Assembly (NCBI RefSeq): GCF_000020965.1
Contig: NC_011297.1
Coordinates: 1,068,387-1,132,386 of the forward strand
DNA length: 64,000 bases
DNA from: Dictyoglomus thermophilum H-6-12
GTDB taxonomy: Bacteria > Dictyoglomota > Dictyoglomia > Dictyoglomales > Dictyoglomaceae
Reading direction: 5' to 3'
Of this stretch, positions 20,925-31,838 are shown in pieces (position 1 is the first letter of the stretch; each line of letters begins with the position of its first letter). The notes under the pieces are model-generated. The model did not search any database. It had not been told where the DNA came from and saw nothing but the letters and a program-made list of their open reading frames with translations. Position numbers and translations under genes: made by a program.

Positions 20925-21603
20925 TTCCCTCCTGGAATTTATAACCTAAATTTCTAACTGTAATAATATATTTGGGATGACTTGGATCATCTTCAACCTT
21001 CTCTCTTAACCATCTTATGTAAACATCCACCGCTCTAGGCTCACCCCAGAAATTTTCGCCCCATATGTGCTTTATTATCATATCTCTAGTCCACACTCTT
21101 CCTGGAGAAGAAAGAAGAAGTTTTAAAATCTCAAACTCTCTATAGGATAGATTAACTTCTTTTCCCTTTACTTTTACTGTTCTCTTAACAAGATCCATCT
21201 CAAAAGGAGGAGCTACAATCTTCTGGCTTTTTGATAAATCTGATTGGTATCTACGAAGTACTGCTTCAATTCTTGCTAAAAGTTCCTTAGCCCCAAAAGG
21301 TTTAGTAATATAGTCATCTGCCCCCATTTTTAATCCTAATACCTTATCCACTTCCTCATCTTTAGCAGTGAGCATAATAATAGGAACATTACTTATTTTT
21401 CTTATTTCTTTACATACTTCCCAACCGTCTTTTTCTGGAAGCATAATATCCAGTAGTACAAGATCTGGATTAAACAATTTAAATTTGTTTAAAGCTTCTA
21501 CTCCATCATAGGCAACTTCTACTTCATATCCCTCTTTGTTTAACAGGAGAGATAGAGAATTAACAATGCCCTTATCATCCTCTACTAAAAGAATCTTTTT
21601 CAT
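20905..21603 (-). CDS. OmpR/PhoB-type response regulator
   Basis: 232 residues. Receiver domain with acidic pocket EDD (8-10), phosphoacceptor D52 in LLDIMLPEKDG and conserved K in PFGAKELLARIEAVLRR; C-terminal winged helix ending RAVDVYIRWLREKVE and NLGYKF. Cognate to the overlapping kinase gene. Its start overlaps the yggS stop by 4 bases. Target promoters are unknown; autoregulation would have to act through an upstream operon promoter. Confidence 0.95.
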   Translation of the reverse strand: MKKILLVEDDKGIVNSLSLLLNKEGYEVEVAYDGVEALNKFKLFNPDLVLLDIMLPEKDGWEVCKEIRKISNVPIIMLTAKDEEVDKVLGLKMGADDYITKPFGAKELLARIEAVLRRYQSDLSKSQKIVAPPFEMDLVKRTVKVKGKEVNLSYREFEILKLLLSSPGRVWTRDMIIKHIWGENFWGEPRAVDVYIRWLREKVEDDPSHPKYIITVRNLGYKFQEGNEDKQD

Positions 21604-22307
21604 CTTCTCACCTCAAAGTCTTTTTGAAATATTATTCTACCTAACCTTAAAAGGTTAGCTCCCTCCTCAATAGCTATCTCAAAATCTTCAGACATTCCCA
21701 TCGAAAGATAGGGGAGGCTTAATTTAGTATTTTCTTTAAGTTTCTCCCATATAGTGTACAATTTTCTAAAAACTTTTCTTACCTCATTTTTATCACCTGT
21801 TAAAGGTCCTATAGTCATAAGCCCTTTAACGTTTAGATTCTTAAGCTCAAAAATCTTTTCATATACTTTCCAAAATTCTTCTTCTTTAAAACCGTACTTA
21901 GTAGGCTCTTCAGAAAGATTTAACTGTATTAGAACATCCACTTCTTTTTCTTCTTTTTCTGCATATTTATTGAGCTCTTCAGCAAGCTCAAAGGTATCTA
22001 CCGAATGAATAAGAGAAAATAAATTTATCGCTTTTTTAACCTTATTCTTCTGTAGATGTCCTACCATATGCCATTCACAACTAAGATCTGAAAGGAGAGA
22101 AATTTTCTTCTCTGCTTCCTGAACCCTATTCTCTCCTATAGCCTTTATCCCAACTTTTACAGCCTCTCTTATACCTTCGGGAGGAACCCCTTTAGAAACA
22201 GCAACCACATTAATTTCCGAGGGATCTCTCCCGCACTCTTCAGCCTTTTTAATTATTCTTTCTTGAACTTTTTTCCAATTTTCTGCTATGAAAGAGAACT
22301 CATTCAT
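21600..22307 (-). CDS. YggS/PLPBP family PLP-binding protein
   Basis: 235 residues, single-domain alanine-racemase-like fold. Probable PLP lysine K39 in VVAVSKG, then IGENRVQE, WHMVGHLQKNK, SVDTFELA and a C-terminal LSMGMSEDFEIAI. These proteins keep cellular PLP in balance and carry no known catalysis. They are frequently found next to division genes (as ylmE in Firmicutes), as here. Confidence 0.95.
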   Translation of the reverse strand: MNEFSFIAENWKKVQERIIKKAEECGRDPSEINVVAVSKGVPPEGIREAVKVGIKAIGENRVQEAEKKISLLSDLSCEWHMVGHLQKNKVKKAINLFSLIHSVDTFELAEELNKYAEKEEKEVDVLIQLNLSEEPTKYGFKEEEFWKVYEKIFELKNLNVKGLMTIGPLTGDKNEVRKVFRKLYTIWEKLKENTKLSLPYLSMGMSEDFEIAIEEGANLLRLGRIIFQKDFEVRR

Positions 22308-22308
22308 A

Positions 22309-23211
22309 CTAAAGGACTTTTACTACCCTTCCTCTAATTATTCTCTCTTTTAATATTATATTGTTAACTCCAATTGGTAAAGTATTTATTTTGTAAAAAT
22401 TTTTTAAAACTTCTATCTCCATTACTTTTACTTTAATTACAAATTTATCTTCACAATTAATTACCAAGTATTTACCTTTCTCGAAAGGGAGTTTAGAGAA
22501 AAAAACAAAGGAATTTGGTGGAAAATCCCTAACAACCCCAATTATTTCTCCTTTTCTCACTTTCTTATTCAAATAGTTTGCATATTTTGTCTTTTTTAAA
22601 TCATTAATAGTTAAATTTTCTAGGGAGATCTCCCTTCTAACAAAATTATCTACATCAAAAACTATATAACCAGATTTCTGGGACACAACTAAATTCTGGA
22701 ATTTTTCCTGGTTAAGCTTTTGAATTTCCTTAGAAATATTATCCAACTTATTTAAATAATCCTTCCTCATATCTGATAATTGTTTTATCTTCTTTACAAT
22801 ATCATTATACTCATCAAAATTTCCCTTAAAGGCTTTTATTCGCAACTCATCTATATAAAGATTTATTTTCTCGCCTATATCATCTAAATTCTCTAAAATG
22901 TCTTTGTATTTGTTTTCTAACAAACTTATCTCAGAATAATTCTCTTTCGAACTATTTTCAATATATCCCACAACTTGGCCTATTCTTATTTTTTCCATAT
23001 CTGCAAGCTTTGATCTAAAAATCCCATCAGAGGGGGCTTGGAGGATCTGTTCATCAAAAATGAATATTCCAACAATCTCATTATCGTCTCTATTCCTTAG
23101 CACCAAAACAATACCAAAAACAATTAGGAAAGCACATAATAAAAGTAAAATTCCTTTAAACTTATTTCTTCTTTTTCTGTTGTGGATTTTATAAAAATCC
23201 TCTCTATACAT
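22309..23211 (-). CDS. HlyD-like membrane adaptor protein
   Basis: 300 residues: a basic cytoplasmic start (NRKRRNKFKG), one membrane helix (about 19-39), then an extracytoplasmic part. That part has a beta segment (LQAPSDGIFRS), a long helical coiled-coil hairpin (about 95-170) and a return beta segment (VVSQKSGYIVF), the layout of periplasmic adaptor proteins. Similar proteins occur between ylmD/pgeF and ylmE/yggS in Clostridia. No ABC partner is nearby, so an efflux role is doubtful; a structural envelope role is possible. Confidence 0.7.
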   Translation of the reverse strand: MYREDFYKIHNRKRRNKFKGILLLLCAFLIVFGIVLVLRNRDDNEIVGIFIFDEQILQAPSDGIFRSKLADMEKIRIGQVVGYIENSSKENYSEISLLENKYKDILENLDDIGEKINLYIDELRIKAFKGNFDEYNDIVKKIKQLSDMRKDYLNKLDNISKEIQKLNQEKFQNLVVSQKSGYIVFDVDNFVRREISLENLTINDLKKTKYANYLNKKVRKGEIIGVVRDFPPNSFVFFSKLPFEKGKYLVINCEDKFVIKVKVMEIEVLKNFYKINTLPIGVNNIILKERIIRGRVVKVL

Positions 23212-23213
23212 AG

Positions 23214-23927
23214 CTATCTAATAAAAATGTATCCTAAATTTCTATTCAAAGTTTTATCCCTTCTAAAAGAGTAAAATTTTGAGTTACAAAAAGTACATAT
23301 ATCTGAAATCTCTATGTTTGAATTTGGAATCTCTTCTTTACCAAATTGATATTTAACCAATTCTATCAGATCATAAAAGGTTTTATTCTCCCTTTTTATT
23401 ATAAAATTGCTATATTCCCTTGGAAGCTGATTTATGAAATCTTCCTTTACTTCAAAACAACAAGCATGAATACTTGGACCTACACTCAAAAAGATCTCTC
23501 TACTTTCTACATTATAAGAATTTTTTATAAACCTAATAACCTTCAAAGGGAAATCTCTTATTGATCCTCTCCACCCTGAATGAACTAAACCTACAAGCCT
23601 AATTTTGGGAACATAAATATAAATAGGCATACAATCTGCAAAAAACATAATTAAAGGTCTCTTTCTTTCTTGAGTAAGTAATGCATCAGTTTTATATGCA
23701 ATCTTAGGGAAAAATTTGTTCTTCTCTTTCCCAACTAAATATATTCCATCGCCATGTACTTGGTCTGCAAAAACCCAATTTTTAGGATGCATCCTTATTA
23801 GATAGAAAAAACTAAAATAATTAGGGAGGTAACGAAAACTAATTTTAAAAGGAAAAGAAAAGGGGTAAGAAACAAAGCCATGAGATATCTCGGGAAAACT
23901 ATTTAAGAGTCTTGATCTCCATATCAT
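23214..23927 (-). CDS. pgeF: Purine nucleoside phosphorylase-like multicopper-type protein
   Basis: 237 residues from the ATG that overlaps the preceding stop as ATGA, with GGGG seven bases before; a longer TTG start five codons up is less likely. Family motifs: DQVHGDGIY, FADCMPIYIY, GLVHSGWRG and GPSIHACCFEV, carrying the His/Cys zinc or copper ligands. YfiH/PgeF proteins act as adenosine deaminase/purine phosphorylase-like enzymes and, in E. coli, correct mis-incorporated serine in peptidoglycan precursors. That role fits a mur/fts operon. Confidence 0.92.
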   Translation of the reverse strand: MIWRSRLLNSFPEISHGFVSYPFSFPFKISFRYLPNYFSFFYLIRMHPKNWVFADQVHGDGIYLVGKEKNKFFPKIAYKTDALLTQERKRPLIMFFADCMPIYIYVPKIRLVGLVHSGWRGSIRDFPLKVIRFIKNSYNVESREIFLSVGPSIHACCFEVKEDFINQLPREYSNFIIKRENKTFYDLIELVKYQFGKEEIPNSNIEISDICTFCNSKFYSFRRDKTLNRNLGYIFIR

Positions 23928-25579
23928 ATACATACCCCACAAACCTTACAATTTTTACTACAAGCCATAGTCAATTTACCCTCATAAGCTCTTTCTCTTT
24001 CTCGCCACAAATAATCTCTTTTTACTCCCGTATCTATAACATCCCAGGATAATTTATCACTCCTACCTTTTTCTTTAAGATAACCTAACAAAAGATCTTT
24101 ATTGTTTCTCAAAATCTTATTAAGAATTTTAACTGAAATCTCCTTATTTTCGTATACTTCTCTCCAAAGAGTATTCAAATTTCTATCTCCTCTACTAAAT
24201 ACTCCTTGCCAAAAACTCCAGAAATAATCTTCCATCTCTATTTTTACCTTTTTTATTTCCCGTAGTTTTTTTAACAGAAATCTTTGTTTTTCTACAATAT
24301 AATCTTTGTCTTTCATACTTTCCCATTGGAATGGAGTATGGGGTTTAGGTATAAAAGTAGAAAAACTTGCTGTTATTTCCAACTTAGGATTTAAGCTTCT
24401 TATTTCCTTTATTAACGAATAGATCCCTTCTATATCTTCTCCACTCTCTGTAGGAAGTCCAAGCATAAAATATAACTTTAAGGTCTGAACTCCGTAACCT
24501 TTTAACTTATCTACAAAATTCAAAATATCTTCATTTGTAAATCCCTTATTTAAAACCCTCCTCAAGCGATCAGTTCCTGCCTCAGGAGCTATAGTTACAG
24601 TCTTTTGTCCTGATCTTTTAATTAAATCAAGCAAATCTTGATTAATATCCTCGAGCCTTAGCGAGGAAAAGGAAAAAACTAATTCTTCATTATCCGAATT
24701 ATTAACGAAGTCTTTGAGGTTCAAAGAAGGATCAACAGCAGGCACTATAATACCAATTCTAGGCATAAAATCATAAAAATTCCTCAGTTTCTTATTTATT
24801 ATCTCCATCGAAGAAGATCTATATGGCCTATAGAAATAACCAGCAAGACAAAACCTACATTGATATCTACAACCTCTCACCAACTCACACAAAGCCATGT
24901 TTGAGAAAACAGCATTTTCCGATATTATAGGAGAAACCATAGGATCATTTTCAAAATTGAGATAAATCCTTCTCTTAATAGGCAGTTTTTGATCTATAGA
25001 TGGAATATAAATTCCTTCTATATCTTTTAATAATTCAAAAAACTCTCTTTTAGTTAGTCCCTTTTCCTTCTTCAAAATGAGAAAATCTGAAAACTCTCTT
25101 ACAAGCTCTTCTCCCTCTCCTATAAAAAGAATATCAAAAACATCTGCAAGTGATTCGGGATTTGCACTTAAAGCTATTCCTCCACCTACAATTAGAGGGT
25201 AAGAATCATCTCTCTCATAAGAAAATAAAGGTATATTTTCATTCTTTAAAATATAGATAACATTTAGGAAATCGAGTTCAAAACTTACAGAAAAGGCTAA
25301 AACATCGAATTCAGATGGGGACTTAAAACTCTCTATGGAATATACTCTAAAATCCTTTCTCTTTTTCCAATCCTCAGGGATGTAAGCTCTTTCGCAGATT
25401 ACTCCTTTGCACCTATTAAAGATCTCATAAATACCTATGTACCCAAGATTATTTAAACTAACAGAGTACTTATTTGGGTATATTAATAGTATACTTATAT
25501 CTCCGCCCTTCTTTGTTAACTTAAAACCCTTTTCTTTTTCTCTAAGACTGATTATCTCCTTTTTTATGTTCCAGTTCAA
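23924..25579 (-). CDS. Second B12-binding-type radical SAM protein
   Basis: 551 residues, the same layout as the TIGR03960 protein 7 kb downstream. It has an N-terminal B12-binding-type region ([14 protein letters not shown]), a radical SAM core with C237, C241 and C244 in [10 protein letters not shown], and the shared [15 protein letters not shown] block. It ends with a cysteine cluster ([12 protein letters not shown]) that could hold an extra metal centre. The TTG start lies inside the ftsZ end (38-base overlap). Not followed by a TIGR03936 partner. Substrate unknown. Confidence 0.85.
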   Translation of the reverse strand: MNWNIKKEIISLREKEKGFKLTKKGGDISILLIYPNKYSVSLNNLGYIGIYEIFNRCKGVICERAYIPEDWKKRKDFRVYSIESFKSPSEFDVLAFSVSFELDFLNVIYILKNENIPLFSYERDDSYPLIVGGGIALSANPESLADVFDILFIGEGEELVREFSDFLILKKEKGLTKREFFELLKDIEGIYIPSIDQKLPIKRRIYLNFENDPMVSPIISENAVFSNMALCELVRGCRYQCRFCLAGYFYRPYRSSSMEIINKKLRNFYDFMPRIGIIVPAVDPSLNLKDFVNNSDNEELVFSFSSLRLEDINQDLLDLIKRSGQKTVTIAPEAGTDRLRRVLNKGFTNEDILNFVDKLKGYGVQTLKLYFMLGLPTESGEDIEGIYSLIKEIRSLNPKLEITASFSTFIPKPHTPFQWESMKDKDYIVEKQRFLLKKLREIKKVKIEMEDYFWSFWQGVFSRGDRNLNTLWREVYENKEISVKILNKILRNNKDLLLGYLKEKGRSDKLSWDVIDTGVKRDYLWRERERAYEGKLTMACSKNCKVCGVCI

Positions 25580-26654
25580 TTAACTTCTTTCTCCTCAAAA
25601 TTGCAGGTATATCCAGATCTTCTTCCGAAATACTTGTATAGTCTTTTCTTTTAGCCTCGCTTTCTCCTTGATACAAGGTTTCTTCTTGATGATCAAAACC
25701 AGTAGCAATTAAGGTAACTTTTATTGTATCTTTCATATTTTCGTCTATAACTGCTCCAAACTTTATATTTGCTTCAGGATCTACCCTAGGAGTTATAACC
25801 TCCGCTATCTCTTCTACCTCATGGATTGATAAATCTAAGCCACCAGTAACATTAAATATTACTCCTTTAGCTCCATTAATGGAAAAATCTAAAAGTGGAC
25901 TTTGTAGTGCATTTTGAGCAGCTTCTTTAGCTCTATTTTCTCCTTTACCAATACCTATACCCATGTAAGCTGTGCCAGCTCTTGCCATTATAGCTTGAAT
26001 ATCTGCAAAATCTAAATTAATAAGTCCTGGAACAGTGATAAGCTCAGTTATACCCTGTACTGCTTGCTTTAGTACCTCATCTGCCTTTTTAAAAGATTCA
26101 AGTATTGGAGTATTTTTATCTCCAATTTTTAATAACTTATCATTAGGAATGATAAGTAAAGTATCTACTTTATTTTTTAATTTCTCGATACCTTCCATCG
26201 CATTAACTCTTCTTTTTCTTCCTTCAAAACTAAAAGGTAAAGTCACTACTGCAATTACAAGCTTAGCTATTTCTTTGGCTATCTCTGCGATTATGGGAGA
26301 TGCACCTGTACCTGTACCACCACCCATTCCAGCTGTGATAAAAATCATATCAGCTTCTTGAAGTACATCCTTAATTATGTCTCTACTTTCAATAGCAGCT
26401 TTCTCACCAATTTTAGGATCACCACCTGCGCCAAGACCTTGTGTAATTTGTTCTCCAATTTGAACTTTATGAGGAGCTTTATTCAATGCCAAAACTTGAA
26501 CATCAGTATTTACTGCAATAAATTCAACTCCTTGAATTCCAGCCTCAATCATCCTGTTAATAGCATTTCCTCCCCCTCCGCCAACTCCAATTACCTTAAT
26601 CTTAGCTTTAACCTCATCAAATCTATCCAAATCATTTGATAAAATTGAGAACAA
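25542..26654 (-). CDS. ftsZ: Cell division protein FtsZ
   Basis: 370 residues. Tubulin signature GGGTGTG at 111-117, N-terminal [14 protein letters not shown] nucleotide contact, T7 loop NLDFADI, and a variable tail. The conserved C-terminal peptide is present as the degenerate [10 protein letters not shown], which in other bacteria binds FtsA. Forms the GTP-driven Z-ring. Follows ftsA by 24 bases. Confidence 0.97.
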   Translation of the reverse strand: MFSILSNDLDRFDEVKAKIKVIGVGGGGGNAINRMIEAGIQGVEFIAVNTDVQVLALNKAPHKVQIGEQITQGLGAGGDPKIGEKAAIESRDIIKDVLQEADMIFITAGMGGGTGTGASPIIAEIAKEIAKLVIAVVTLPFSFEGRKRRVNAMEGIEKLKNKVDTLLIIPNDKLLKIGDKNTPILESFKKADEVLKQAVQGITELITVPGLINLDFADIQAIMARAGTAYMGIGIGKGENRAKEAAQNALQSPLLDFSINGAKGVIFNVTGGLDLSIHEVEEIAEVITPRVDPEANIKFGAVIDENMKDTIKVTLIATGFDHQEETLYQGESEAKRKDYTSISEEDLDIPAILRRKKLIELEHKKGDNQS

Positions 26655-26678
26655 GGTAATACACCACCTTCCCCTGCA

Positions 26679-27896
26679 TTATTCTTTAAAAGGACTAAAT
26701 ATATTTTTAAATATTTCCTTTAAATAGTCAAGAAACTTTTTACTACCTTCATCTATAGTGATTGTTTTTACAGCCCTTTCCAAAGCTCCCACAGCAGAAG
26801 AATAAAAAACAGCATCTTTTTCTTCAAAAATATTATAAGTCTTGAGTGTACGACAAACCCTCACAGGTACCCCTAAATATTCTTGAGCAAATTCTTCTAA
26901 CCCATCCAACAATGCAGTACCCCCTGTAATTACAATTCCACCTGGAACTAACTCTATGGGAGAGTTTAGCTCCTCTAATTTTTTTAAAATAAAATCCAAA
27001 ATCTCTTCAACTCTTGGTTGAATAATTTCTCTAACCTGAGATGTGGTAATTTTAATTCTTCTTTGTTGTAGGGATAACACTTCTAAAGACTCTTCTCTAT
27101 CTTGTCTAAGAGTACCTAATATCTTCTTAGCTCTCTCAGCTTCTTCTGTTGGTATTTTCAAGGTTATTGCAATATCTTTCGTAATTCTTTCCCCTCCTAA
27201 TTTTAATATTCCAGTTGCATATAGATAACCTTCCCTGAAGACTGCAAGATTTGTCAAATCTCCACCAATATCCACTAAAACCACACCTAGTTTTTTTTCT
27301 TCATTAGTAAGTACCACCTCTGAAGCAGCTATCTCCTGTGGAATAAAACCCTCTATATTTACCTCTGCTTTTTGAAAGGCATTTATAACATTCCTAAGTT
27401 GAACTTTATCATGAGTTACCAATAATAAATCCGACTCAAGTCGAGTCCCCACCATTCCAACAGGGTTAATAATACCATTTTGTCCATCGAGCCTAAAACC
27501 TCTTACTACATGATATATAACTTCTCTATCATCTGGAATTGAGGTTGCCTTTGCTGCTTCAATAGCCCTTCTAACATCAGCTTCTGTCACTTCTTGTTCT
27601 CTACTTTTAACAATAATCATCCCTCTACTGGGTACAGCTGTAATTTTTTCACCACTTATAGTAGCTATCATTCTTGGAGGAACTCTTATTCCTGCTATTT
27701 TTATTGCTTTTTGCACTGCCTCCTTTATACAATTACTAGCTTCTTGGATATCATTAATAACTCCATAGCTGATACCTCTTGAAGGTATCATAGAAAAACC
27801 AATTAATTCTAACTCCTCATTTTTATCATTTAAGTTGGCAATTACTACTGCGATTTTTGTAGATCCAAGATCAATAGCTCCTATTAAATCTGACAT
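26679..27896 (-). CDS. ftsA: Cell division protein FtsA
   Basis: 405 residues of actin fold: phosphate loops AIDLGSTKIAVVI and VLVDIGGDLTNLAVF, adenosine motif GGIVITGGTALLDG, and the 1C insert region. The final FLDYLKEIFKNIFSPFKE is an amphipathic helix, the membrane anchor that tethers FtsZ. The start follows directly on the stop of the FtsQ-like gene. Confidence 0.96.
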   Translation of the reverse strand: MSDLIGAIDLGSTKIAVVIANLNDKNEELELIGFSMIPSRGISYGVINDIQEASNCIKEAVQKAIKIAGIRVPPRMIATISGEKITAVPSRGMIIVKSREQEVTEADVRRAIEAAKATSIPDDREVIYHVVRGFRLDGQNGIINPVGMVGTRLESDLLLVTHDKVQLRNVINAFQKAEVNIEGFIPQEIAASEVVLTNEEKKLGVVLVDIGGDLTNLAVFREGYLYATGILKLGGERITKDIAITLKIPTEEAERAKKILGTLRQDREESLEVLSLQQRRIKITTSQVREIIQPRVEEILDFILKKLEELNSPIELVPGGIVITGGTALLDGLEEFAQEYLGVPVRVCRTLKTYNIFEEKDAVFYSSAVGALERAVKTITIDEGSKKFLDYLKEIFKNIFSPFKE

Positions 27897-28490
27897 TTAA
27901 TTTCCTCCAATAAAAGGAATACGAAACCTAAAATCTAAGCTCTTACCTTTTAAATCAAAGTTCTTTATAAGGTAAATGACATATTTTTTCTTTTCTTGAT
28001 AATCTTTAATATTAAGTTTCAAGATAAACTGATCTCCATAAATTTCAAAATATTTATCATAAAATTTGATTCTTCGAATTTTAATAAAATTAAAATTATT
28101 TAGAATATCCTTAATAATACCTATATTGTTTGTTCCTTCTACTTTTATTGTATCATCAAAAGGCAAATATTTCTCCATTATTACAAACTTTTGATTATAA
28201 TAATAGTTCTTATTGTCAAACTCAACATCCAAAAGAGTTTTTGCATCTTCATATTTTATATATATTCCCCAGGGTATATAATGTGCTTTAGTAATAACGA
28301 GATTATATTTTCTCTCTATTTTAGGGACTATTGACTTAACAAACAAAATATTTTTAAACCTCAAATCATTTACCATTTTATTCAACAAATCACTATTCCT
28401 TTTATCTAAACTTACATAAAAAATCCAAGTTGAAGATAAAATTATTAAGAAAAACAAAAAAATAATAAAAAGAAATGAAAACTTTCTCAT
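27897..28490 (-). CDS. Probable FtsQ/DivIB-like division protein
   Basis: 197 residues: short basic start, one membrane helix (about 5-27), and an extracytoplasmic domain of about 170 residues rich in lysine, tyrosine and asparagine. Its slot between murB and ftsA is where ftsQ lies in most mur/fts clusters, and the single-pass topology and size agree. No clear POTRA motif can be read. The assignment rests mainly on position and topology. Confidence 0.6.
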   Translation of the reverse strand: MRKFSFLFIIFLFFLIILSSTWIFYVSLDKRNSDLLNKMVNDLRFKNILFVKSIVPKIERKYNLVITKAHYIPWGIYIKYEDAKTLLDVEFDNKNYYYNQKFVIMEKYLPFDDTIKVEGTNNIGIIKDILNNFNFIKIRRIKFYDKYFEIYGDQFILKLNIKDYQEKKKYVIYLIKNFDLKGKSLDFRFRIPFIGGN

Positions 28491-28491
28491 G

Positions 28492-29385
28492 CTACCAAAA
28501 GATAATTTCTGGCTCTAAATCTATTCCATAAACCTCCTTTACCTTAGTTTTTACAATATCAATAATATTTAATACATCCCTACTTCTTGCCCTTCCGAGA
28601 TTGACTATTATGTTTGCATGCTCATGAGAAACCATAGCATCACCAATCCTAAAACCCTTAAAACCTAAACTATCAATAAAATATGCCGCAGGCCCTTCTT
28701 TTGAATTCTTAAACACACTACCAGCTGAGGGATATTTTGGAAGTTTTTTGTTTCTTTCTTGGATAAAAAATTTGATCTCTTTTAAAGCACTTTCTTTAGC
28801 TTTTCTTTCCAATTTTAAGATTATCTTTTTCAGAATCCAATTTCTAGGAATGTTTGAGCTTCTATAATTAAAAGTAAGTTCTTTTTTGTCCAAAAATCTC
28901 TCTTCTAAATTCTCATCTATCACGTATACTCCTTCCACAAACTCGCCTACTGATCTTCTGAAAGCTCCAGCATTTCCCATTACCGCTCCTCCTAAGGTCC
29001 CAGGAATACCTATCATGAACTCAAGTCCCCCCATGTTCTTCTCAAGCACAAAAGAAAGTAAAGTAGAAATTAAACATCCAGATTCTACTTCCACATGCTC
29101 ACTATCAATTACCTCAATTTTTCCGAGTTTTTGATTTAACTTAATAACTGCTCCCCTTATTCCCTCATCGGGAACAAGAATGTTAGTACCTTGTCCCATG
29201 ATCCTTATTGGAAAATTGTGTTCCTTAAGAGTTTGAATAATAAAAATAAGTTCTTCCCAAGAATAAGGTACGATAAATAAGTCCGCTTTTCCCCCTATTT
29301 TAAAGGAAGTATAGGAGGATAAATCAACATCTCTATAAATTTTAGACTTAAAATTATATCTATTGAGAATATTCCACATTAACAT
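28492..29385 (-). CDS. murB: UDP-N-acetylenolpyruvoylglucosamine reductase
   Basis: 297 residues. FAD-binding features [20 protein letters not shown] and [17 protein letters not shown]; catalytic serine in [10 protein letters not shown]-terminal EPEIIFW. Reduces the enolpyruvyl group to give UDP-MurNAc. The GSVFKN form and length are those of type II MurB. Overlaps murC by 26 bases. Confidence 0.96.
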
Positions 29386-30754
29386 CTTTTTTGCCTTGAG
29401 CCAGTAAAGCTTCTCCTACTTTCCATACATTACCAGCCCCAAGAGTAAGTAGCAGATCACCATCTCTCAAAACACTTTTTACTTTTGTGGCTGCCTCAAC
29501 AATGTCATTCACAAGATATATTTCAAGCTCAGGATACTTCTTTTTTATCTCGTCATAAATATTCCTACTACTAACCCCAGGAATAGGCTTTTCTCCTGCA
29601 GAATAAATCTCCATTAATATAACCACATCGCTTAAAGATAGAGCATCGGCAATCTCTTTACTCAAAAAATATGTTCTTGTATATCTATGAGGCTGAAAGA
29701 CTACCACTAGTCTTCTGTTGTAAAGTCGTAAGGTTTCCAACGTAGCTAATATTTCGGTAGGATGATGGCCATAATCATCAAAGACTAAAACATCATTTTC
29801 AATCACACCTTTAAACTGAATTCTTCTTTGAACCCCATGAAATTTCTCAAGAGCTTTAATGGTTTGCTCAAAATCTAATCCTAGAATATAAGATATGCCA
29901 ATAGCAGAAAGAGAGTTTAATATATTATGCCTTCCAGGAACCTTTAATTTCACTCTACCCAATTTTACATTTCTAAAATAAACATCAAACTCCGAGCCTG
30001 ATGAGTTTAAGACTATATTATCTGCTGTAAAATCAGCATTAGAAAAACCATAGGTGTAGTATTTTTTATCCTTTATTTTGCCAATTATATCCCTTATATT
30101 TTTACAATCTAAATTCAAAAGCACATACCCGTCTTCAGGCACCTTTTCAATCACTTTTAAGAAAGTGCTTTTAATATTTTCTATGTTCTCATAATAGTCA
30201 AGATGATCGTTATCTATATTAGTTACTACTAAAATATAAGGATTTAATTTTAAAATAGATCCATCACTTTCATCACCCTCAGCTACCAAATATTCTCCAC
30301 TTCCAAGTTTTGCATTTCCCCCTATATCTTCAAGCTCTCCTCCTACTATTATTGTTGGATCTGTTTTATTATTCTCCAAGACTAAAGCTATCATAGATGT
30401 GGTTGTAGTTTTACCATGAGCTCCCCCAACAATTATGGACTTTTTTTCTTTAGTTAATTCTGCCAGAAGATCACTTCTATGTAATATGGGAATATTCTTA
30501 CTCTTAGCATATACATACTCTTCGTTATCGGGAGGAATTGCTGAAGATACTACTACTACATCTACATCATTTATATGTTCAGGACTATGTCCTCTATAAA
30601 TTTTGACTCCTTTTGACTTGAGTCTTATGGTAGAAATGTTCTCTTGGATATCAGAACCAGATACTTCGTATCCCTTTTCTGCACATATATACGCCAAAGC
30701 ACTCATCCCAGTACCCGCAACTCCAATAAAATGGATTCTCTTACCATTTAGCAA
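29360..30754 (-). CDS. murC: UDP-N-acetylmuramate-L-alanine ligase
   Basis: 464 residues. Rossmann start [20 protein letters not shown] loop [12 protein letters not shown], central [10 protein letters not shown] and C-terminal [16 protein letters not shown]. Adds the first amino acid to UDP-MurNAc in the cytoplasm. The GAGN motif separates it from MurD/E/F. Confidence 0.97.
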
Positions 30755-30755
30755 T

Positions 30756-31838
30756 CTAATTCCTCCCTTCTAATTTTTCTAAAAGAAGATTCCAAAAATT
30801 TTCTCTTCCTGTGGCAATAGAGATCTTTTTACATGCTTCAGAAGCCTCAGCAAGTCTTTTTTCATCATTCCATTTATCTAATAAATGTAATAATTTCTGA
30901 GAACTTAACTGATCTTCCAAAAGTAGCTCCCCACCCCCTACTTTAACCACCAATTCAGCGTTATATTTTTGATGATTGTCCTTTGCATATGGATAAGGTA
31001 TGTATATGGCTGGAAGTCCAGCTATCAGAAATTGAGAAATCGTAGTAGCACCTGCTCGACTTATAGCAAAATCAGCACCACATATCGCAAGCTCCATATT
31101 TCTAATAAAAGGAACTGGATTATATCCTTTTTGGATCCATTCCTCTATAGGTATCTCTTCTATGTACCTTACATAATTTTTTTCCCCTATCTGATGTAAA
31201 ATTTGCCATCCCTTATCTAATAAATAGGGTATAATTTTTTTAACCTCATAATTTATTTTCATTGCCCCCTGACTTCCTCCAGTTATGAGAAGCAATTTCC
31301 GATTCTCATCAAAACCTAATTCCTTTTTACAACTCGCCTTATCCATTGTCAATAACTCAGTTTTTACAAAGTTTCCAGTAAGGTAAACTTTACTTTTATC
31401 TCTAAAATACTCCCTTGTTTCAGGAAAGGAGATAGCAACTCCTTCTGAAAACTCATAAAAAAGTTTTGTTACTCTCCCTGGAACAACATTTTGTTCATGC
31501 AAAAAGAAGGGATATTTTTTAACAATAGAGGCAATAATTACAGGCACTGTTATATAACTACCAAAAACCACTAAAATATCAGGTTTAACCTCATTTAATA
31601 TCTTTATAGCATCACTTATACTTAAATAGTAACTTAGCTTTTTAACATCGGAGCTTCTTGAAATATTCAAGCCGTAAAAATCGTATTTACCTCTTATCAA
31701 GCCTTCCTCAAAACTATCTTTTCTCCCCACAAAACTTATTTTCCAATGAGGAGCTTTTTGAGCTATATAATCAGCCATATTTAAAGCAGGAATTACATGT
31801 CCTCCAGTGCCACCAGCTACAAACAAAATACTGATCAT
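30756..31838 (-). CDS. murG: Undecaprenyl-PP-MurNAc-pentapeptide GlcNAc transferase
   Basis: 360 residues of GT-B fold. Signatures [36 protein letters not shown] and [13 protein letters not shown] with [11 protein letters not shown]. Makes lipid II from lipid I at the inner face of the membrane. Overlaps ftsW by 4 bases. Confidence 0.97.
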
